Of a stretch of 36,105 bases of DNA, positions 32,651-36,105 are shown one piece after another. Source of the DNA: Alphaproteobacteria bacterium (GTDB lineage Bacteria > Pseudomonadota > Alphaproteobacteria > Rhizobiales > Xanthobacteraceae); NCBI GenBank assembly GCA_026400395.1, contig JAPLPD010000171.1:1-36105 (forward strand), given 5' to 3'. The translations under genes were made by a program, and so were the position numbers. Positions within the stretch are counted from its first letter, which is position 1. Each line of letters begins with the position of its first letter. Under the pieces are notes generated by a model, which ran no database searches, had not been told where the DNA came from, and saw only the letters and a list, made by a program, of their open reading frames with translations.

Positions 32651-34334
32651 TCAGCCGCCCCCCGAGTTGGATCGGCGTGCGGGCGAACAGCACCCGGTCG
32701 GTCGGGCCTTCTTCGACGATCTTGCCGGCCTTCATGACGATAACACGGTCGCACAGTAGCCGGACCACGTTGAGGTCATGGGAGACGAACAGGTAGCTCA
32801 TGCCGAGTGATTCTTTCAGATCCTGCAGAAGGTTGAGCACCACCGCCTGCACCGACACGTCGAGCGCGGCGGTCGGCTCGTCAAGAATAACGAGATCGGG
32901 CTTTAGCGCAATCGCCCGCGCGATGCCGACGCGGGCCTTCTGACCTCCGGACAGCTGGTGCGGGAACCGGTCGAGAAATTCTACCGGAAGGCCGACCTGC
33001 AACGCCAGTTCCTCGCAGCGCGCGCGGATGGCGTCGGCGCCTTTCAAGTCGCTCAGCCGCATGATTGGATCGGCGATGGCGCGCGCCGCGGTAAAGCGCG
33101 GGTTGAGGCTGTCGGTCGGATCCTGGAACACCATCTGGATGCGGCGGCGCATCGGCAGTTTGGCGAACTGCTTTGCTGGAATCGAACCGATGTCCTCACC
33201 GTCGAACATGATGGTGCCGTCGGTCTTGTCGATCAGGCGCATCACGATCGTCGAGGTGGTGGACTTGCCGCACCCGGATTCGCCGACCAGCCCGACGCTC
33301 TCGCCGCGGTTGACCGTGAAGCTGATGTTGTCCACCGCGCGGAACACCTCCGGCTCGGGAGCCGGCCCCCGCTTCATGAGCTTGCTCATAATGCCGCCGA
33401 CGCCTTCGGTGCCCTGGCGCGGATATTCCTTCAGCAACTTCTCCACCACCAGCAGCGGTTTGCGGTCCGCGACCGGCAGCTTGGTCACGGTGGCGGTGGC
33501 CGACTGGCCGGGATCCTCGGGCAGGAGTTCACGCAGCGAGCCGCCGGGCTTTGGCGTCGCGCGCATGAGCTTGCGGGTGTAGGGATGCTCCGGCGCAGTG
33601 AAGATATTGCGCGCCGTCGCGGTCTCCACCACACGCCCCTTCTCCATCACCACGACTTTGTCGCAGTACATCGCGGCGACGCCGAGGTCGTGGGTGATCA
33701 GGATGGTCGACATTCCGCGGGCACGGGTCAGTTCGACGATCAGTTCCATCACCGTCTTCTGGGTGGTGACATCGAGGCCGGTGGTCGGCTCGTCGGCGAT
33801 CAGCAACTGCGGCCGGCACGCCAGCGCGATCGCGATGACAACGCGCTGGCACATGCCGCCGGACAATTCGAACGGATAGGCGTGGTAGCGCTCGCGCGGG
33901 CGCGCGATGCGTACCTGGTCGAGAATCTCGATGGCCTTTTCGGTAACCTCCGACGGAGCGGCCTTGACGTGCGCCAGCAGCACGTCCTCGATCTGGCGGC
34001 CGACCTTGCGGATCGGGTTGAGCGCCGCGCGCGGGTTCTGGAAGATCATCGAAATTTCGCGGCCGCGCAGCGTGCGCATCTCGTCTTCGCTGGCCGTCCG
34101 CACGTCGATGTTGCTGAACATCACCGAGCCTTCGGCCATTCGTCCGGCGCGGTCGAGGATGCGCATCACGGCGAAGGACGTTACCGATTTGCCGGAGCCC
34201 GATTCGCCGACGATGGCGACGGTTTCGCCCTTGGCGACCGACACGTTGACGTGCTGCACGGCGGTGACGATGCCGCGCCGGGTCTGGAATTCCACCATGA
34301 GGTCGCGGACGTCGAGAAGCGGGAGCTCTGACAT
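32651..34334 (-). CDS. Fused peptide-type ABC transporter ATPase (DppD-DppF), stop lost at a G6 tract
   Basis: Two ABC cassettes in one chain power import through DppB/DppC. Cassette 1: Walker A GESGSGKS (43-50), signature LSGG (157-160), Walker B about 177-182, and the peptide-family tail APEHPYTRKLM. Cassette 2: Walker A GESGCGKS (351-358), LSGGQ (461-465), Walker B about 482-486. The second lacks the HPYT tail; it ends GPTDRVLFARTPIQLGG. From there the frame runs on to 31965 through other frames of atzG and atzE. The G6 run (32658-32663, C on the plus strand) is the suspicious point: deleting one G gives a TGA at 32651-32653, adding one gives a TGA overlapping the atzG ATG. I end the gene at 32651 (about 560 residues, normal for fused DppDF). 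Upstream, dppC ends 8 bases away. Confidence 0.8.
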
Positions 34335-34342
34335 GGCAGACC

Positions 34343-35230
34343 TCAGGTTCGCCGTTGCGGATCGACGATGTCGCGCAGTCCATCGCCAAGCAGGTTGAAG
34401 CAGAACACCGCGACCATCAGCGCAAGACCGGGGAAGAAGGCGATCCACCACTCGCCGGACACCATGAAGGCAGCACCCTCGGCGACCATGATGCCCCATT
34501 CGGCGGTCGGCGGCCGTACGCCGAGGCCGATGAACGACAGACCGGCGGCATTGAGGATGGCGTAACCCATGGTGAGCGACATCTGCACGATCATGATTGG
34601 CATGATGTTTGGCAGCACCTGTCCGAGCACGATGCGGAATTCGCCGTTGCCGGAGAGTCGCGCCGCCTGCACGAAGCCGGCCTCGCGGCGGACGTTGGCT
34701 TCGGCGCGGGCCACGCGGGCATAGAGAGGAAAGTTCACGATGGCGGTGGCGAGAATGATGTTCTCGACCGTGTTGGCGAGGGCTGCGACGATGCCCATGG
34801 CCAGCACGAACAGCGGAAACGCCATGATGGTGTCGGCGATGCGGCCGACGATGCGGTCGGTCCAGCCGCCGAAGAAGCCAGCGGCGACGCCGGCGAGGCC
34901 GCCCATCAGGAACACCAGGGCGACCGAGGCGATGGCGATGAAGAAGTCCAGCCGTGTTGCAACGATCACGCGGCTGAACACGTCGCGGCCGAGCTGGTCG
35001 GTGCCGAACCAATGGCTCCATGAAGGGGGCTTGAGCGCTGAAACGGTGTTACTCGCCAACGGGTCGTACGGCACGATATAGGGGCCGATCACGGCGGCGA
35101 CGACGATCACCGCGAACAGCCCGAAGGCGAAGCCGGTGACCCGGTTCTCGCCGATGACATAGCGGCCGTGCCGTATCAGAGCGCCGATTCCGCTGGATGA
35201 CGGGCGAGGTGCGACGACGATGTCGGTCAT
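34343..35230 (-). CDS. Peptide-type ABC transporter permease (DppC-like)
   Basis: A 295-residue inner-membrane permease. It has the N-terminal first membrane helix (about 31-52), the DppC/OppC motif WFGTDQLGRDVFSRV (74-88) and the coupling-helix region EAGFVQAARLSGNGEFRIVL (183-202) followed by VLPNIMPIMIV. The conserved LSFIGLGVRPPTAEWG occurs near the C-terminus. It pairs with DppB to form the channel of the importer encoded by this operon. Its ATG overlaps the dppB stop by four bases, and dppDF begins eight bases after its own stop, so the genes are tightly coupled. Confidence 0.92.
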   Translation of the reverse strand: MTDIVVAPRPSSSGIGALIRHGRYVIGENRVTGFAFGLFAVIVVAAVIGPYIVPYDPLASNTVSALKPPSWSHWFGTDQLGRDVFSRVIVATRLDFFIAIASVALVFLMGGLAGVAAGFFGGWTDRIVGRIADTIMAFPLFVLAMGIVAALANTVENIILATAIVNFPLYARVARAEANVRREAGFVQAARLSGNGEFRIVLGQVLPNIMPIMIVQMSLTMGYAILNAAGLSFIGLGVRPPTAEWGIMVAEGAAFMVSGEWWIAFFPGLALMVAVFCFNLLGDGLRDIVDPQRRT

Positions 35231-35971
35231 GCTTCAAGCCTCACGCGGGGATCGATCAGGCCGTAAAGGATGTCGATGATGAGGTTGAGCGCGACGTACA
35301 TCACCGCCATGGTGAGCACGAAGCCCTGCAGCGGCGCGAAGTCCGAAGCGATTAGCGCCTCGACCGCGAACGAACCGATGCCGGGCCAGGCGAACACCTT
35401 CTCGACCAGCACGTTTGCTCCGAGCAGAAACGAGAACACCATGCCGAGCGTGGTCACCACCGGGATCATTGCGTTCCGGAAGGCGTAGGTGACGATCACC
35501 ATGTAGGGCGAGAGGCCGCTGGCGCGCGCCGTCCGCATGAAATCGGAGGCGAGCACGGCGAGCATCGAGGCGCGTGTCATGCGCGCGATCGGCGCCAGCG
35601 AAAAGATCGCCAGCGTCGTCGCCGGCAGGATGAGCTGCTTCATGCTTGACCAGAAGGTTTCGAGGTTGCCCGCGATCAGGCTGTCGATCAGATAGAACCC
35701 GGTTACCGATGGCGGCGGGCTTGCGAACACATCGAGGCGCCCGAGCGGCGCCGGCGCCCAGCCGAGCAGATAGTAGAACACATAGACCAGGATCAGGCCG
35801 GTAAAGAACACCGGCAGCGATACGCCGGCTGTCGAAATCACACGGCATGCGTGATCGACCAGCGAGCCCGGTTTCGTTGCCGCCAGGATGCCAAGCGGCA
35901 CGGCAATCATCATAGACACGATCAGGCCGAGCAGCGTGAGCTCGGCGGAGGCGGGTAGCCGGGCCTTGTTA
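35227..35971 (-). pseudogene. Peptide-type ABC transporter permease (DppB-like), 5' end removed by an insertion sequence
   Basis: From about ARLPASAELTLLGLIVSM onward this is a normal DppB: five membrane segments, RMTRASMLAVLASDFMRTARASGLS (coupling helix), YAFRNAMIPVVTTLG, VEKVFAWPGIGSFAVEA and a C-terminal LIDPRVRLEA. The first roughly 90-100 residues of a DppB (the first helix and the periplasmic loop) are missing. In their place the frame continues into the ISNCY-like element, which supplies an ATG at 36042 and a repeated TFSLC-containing lead, giving a 271-codon hybrid ORF. Without the first helix the permease is unlikely to work. Downstream genes may still be expressed from a promoter in the element. 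The missing 5' part should lie on the far side of the element. Confidence 0.85.
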
Positions 35972-35979
35972 GCGCACAA

Positions 35980-36019
35980 TGAGAATGTCCCCTTTGTGCA
36001 AAGTGAGAATGTCCCCTTT
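35980..36019. repeat. Two 16-bp direct repeats at the end of the insertion sequence
   Basis: tgagaatgtccccttt occurs at 35980-35995 and 36004-36019, a period of 24 bases, and the preceding gcacaa/gcaaag are also similar. Repeated end sequences of this kind are typical transposase-binding sites. Confidence 0.85.
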
Positions 36020-36044
36020 TCGAGTTTGATTCGACGGGGCATTG

Positions 36045-36105
36045 ATGGACAGGGGATTACTGACGATGAGCGCGTCGGAGCGCGAACGGGCGGGCGTCGT
36101 GCGTT
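36045..36105 (+). CDS. ISNCY-like transposase, N-terminus (partial)
   Basis: The frame from the ATG at 36045 reads MDRGLLTMSASERERAGVVR and continues past the window. The LTMSxxERxRxxVVR lead, which precedes a helix-turn-helix, is how many ISNCY-family transposases begin. acgggg lies about seven bases before the ATG; a second in-frame ATG is at 36066. Only 20 residues are visible, so the family call is tentative. Confidence 0.55.
   Translation, partial: MDRGLLTMSASERERAGVVR

Larger units (their letters stand above)
35972..36105. mobile_element. Left end of an ISNCY-like insertion sequence (partial)
   Basis: The dppB homology breaks off near 35965-35971, and tgagaatgtcccc-type terminal repeats begin. 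A transposase-like reading frame starts 65 bases further in and runs off the window. The exact first base and any target duplication cannot be set without the other end. Confidence 0.7.

Noticed and set aside
31965-35021. 1018-codon minus-strand ORF
   Set aside because: Composite: a shadow of dppC, then the real DppDF, then shadows of atzG and atzE. Only 32651-34334 is kept.

Overview
The window is G+C-rich DNA (by eye) from an alphaproteobacterium, most likely Hyphomicrobiales (Bradyrhizobium/Rhodopseudomonas/Xanthobacteraceae-like). The evidence is the conserved rplU-rpmA-GNAT-obgE-proB-proA-nadD-rsfS-rlmH-envC-ctpA backbone, the palindromic repeat of a type common in this group, and the abundance of Bug/TctC periplasmic receptors. 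I had no database access; family calls rest on motifs, length and gene order.

Layout. 1-1062: the end of an IS256-type transposase gene, an orphan AlpA-like HTH gene and a 600-bp non-coding stretch. 1063-6770 (minus): proA, nadD, rsfS, rlmH, envC-like and ctpA, ending in a strong terminator. 6929-8345 (plus): a metal-dependent cyclase/hydrolase and a VanX/DdpX dipeptidase. 8630-8834 (minus): a small secreted-protein gene frameshifted by a 13-bp tandem duplication. 9015-11228 (minus): proB and obgE. 11289-15485: a four-rhodanese protein, a disrupted cupin gene and two convergent Bug genes, inserted between obgE and the GNAT gene. 15602-17199 (minus): GNAT, rpmA, rplU. 17519-23382 (plus): an alpha/beta hydrolase followed by five consecutive Bug receptor paralogues, tightly spaced like one operon. 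23625-23714: tRNA-Ser(CGA). 23986-28248: Bug, NtaA-like flavin monooxygenase, extradiol-dioxygenase-like VOC protein and another Bug gene. 28472-35971: atzF (plus), facing a minus-strand set of peptide-type ABC transporter genes dppB-dppC-dppDF, then atzG, atzE and a GntR regulator. 35972-36105: the end of an ISNCY-like insertion sequence that has cut off the 5' end of dppB.

How the genes fit. The minus-strand housekeeping genes cover ribosome assembly, proline and NAD synthesis and the cell envelope. The rest is accessory and catabolic: nine Bug receptors with no tctA/tctB membrane genes here, several hydrolases and oxygenases, and an AtzEG/AtzF-type route that would release ammonia from a biuret- or allophanate-like compound imported by an ABC transporter.

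Unusual features are the five-receptor operon, the atzEGF-ABC locus without a cyanuric acid hydrolase, and a run of frame anomalies: the 13-bp duplication, an out-of-frame cupin start, three minus-strand genes that lack a stop where the family would end, and an IS-truncated permease. These could reflect gene decay or assembly indels.
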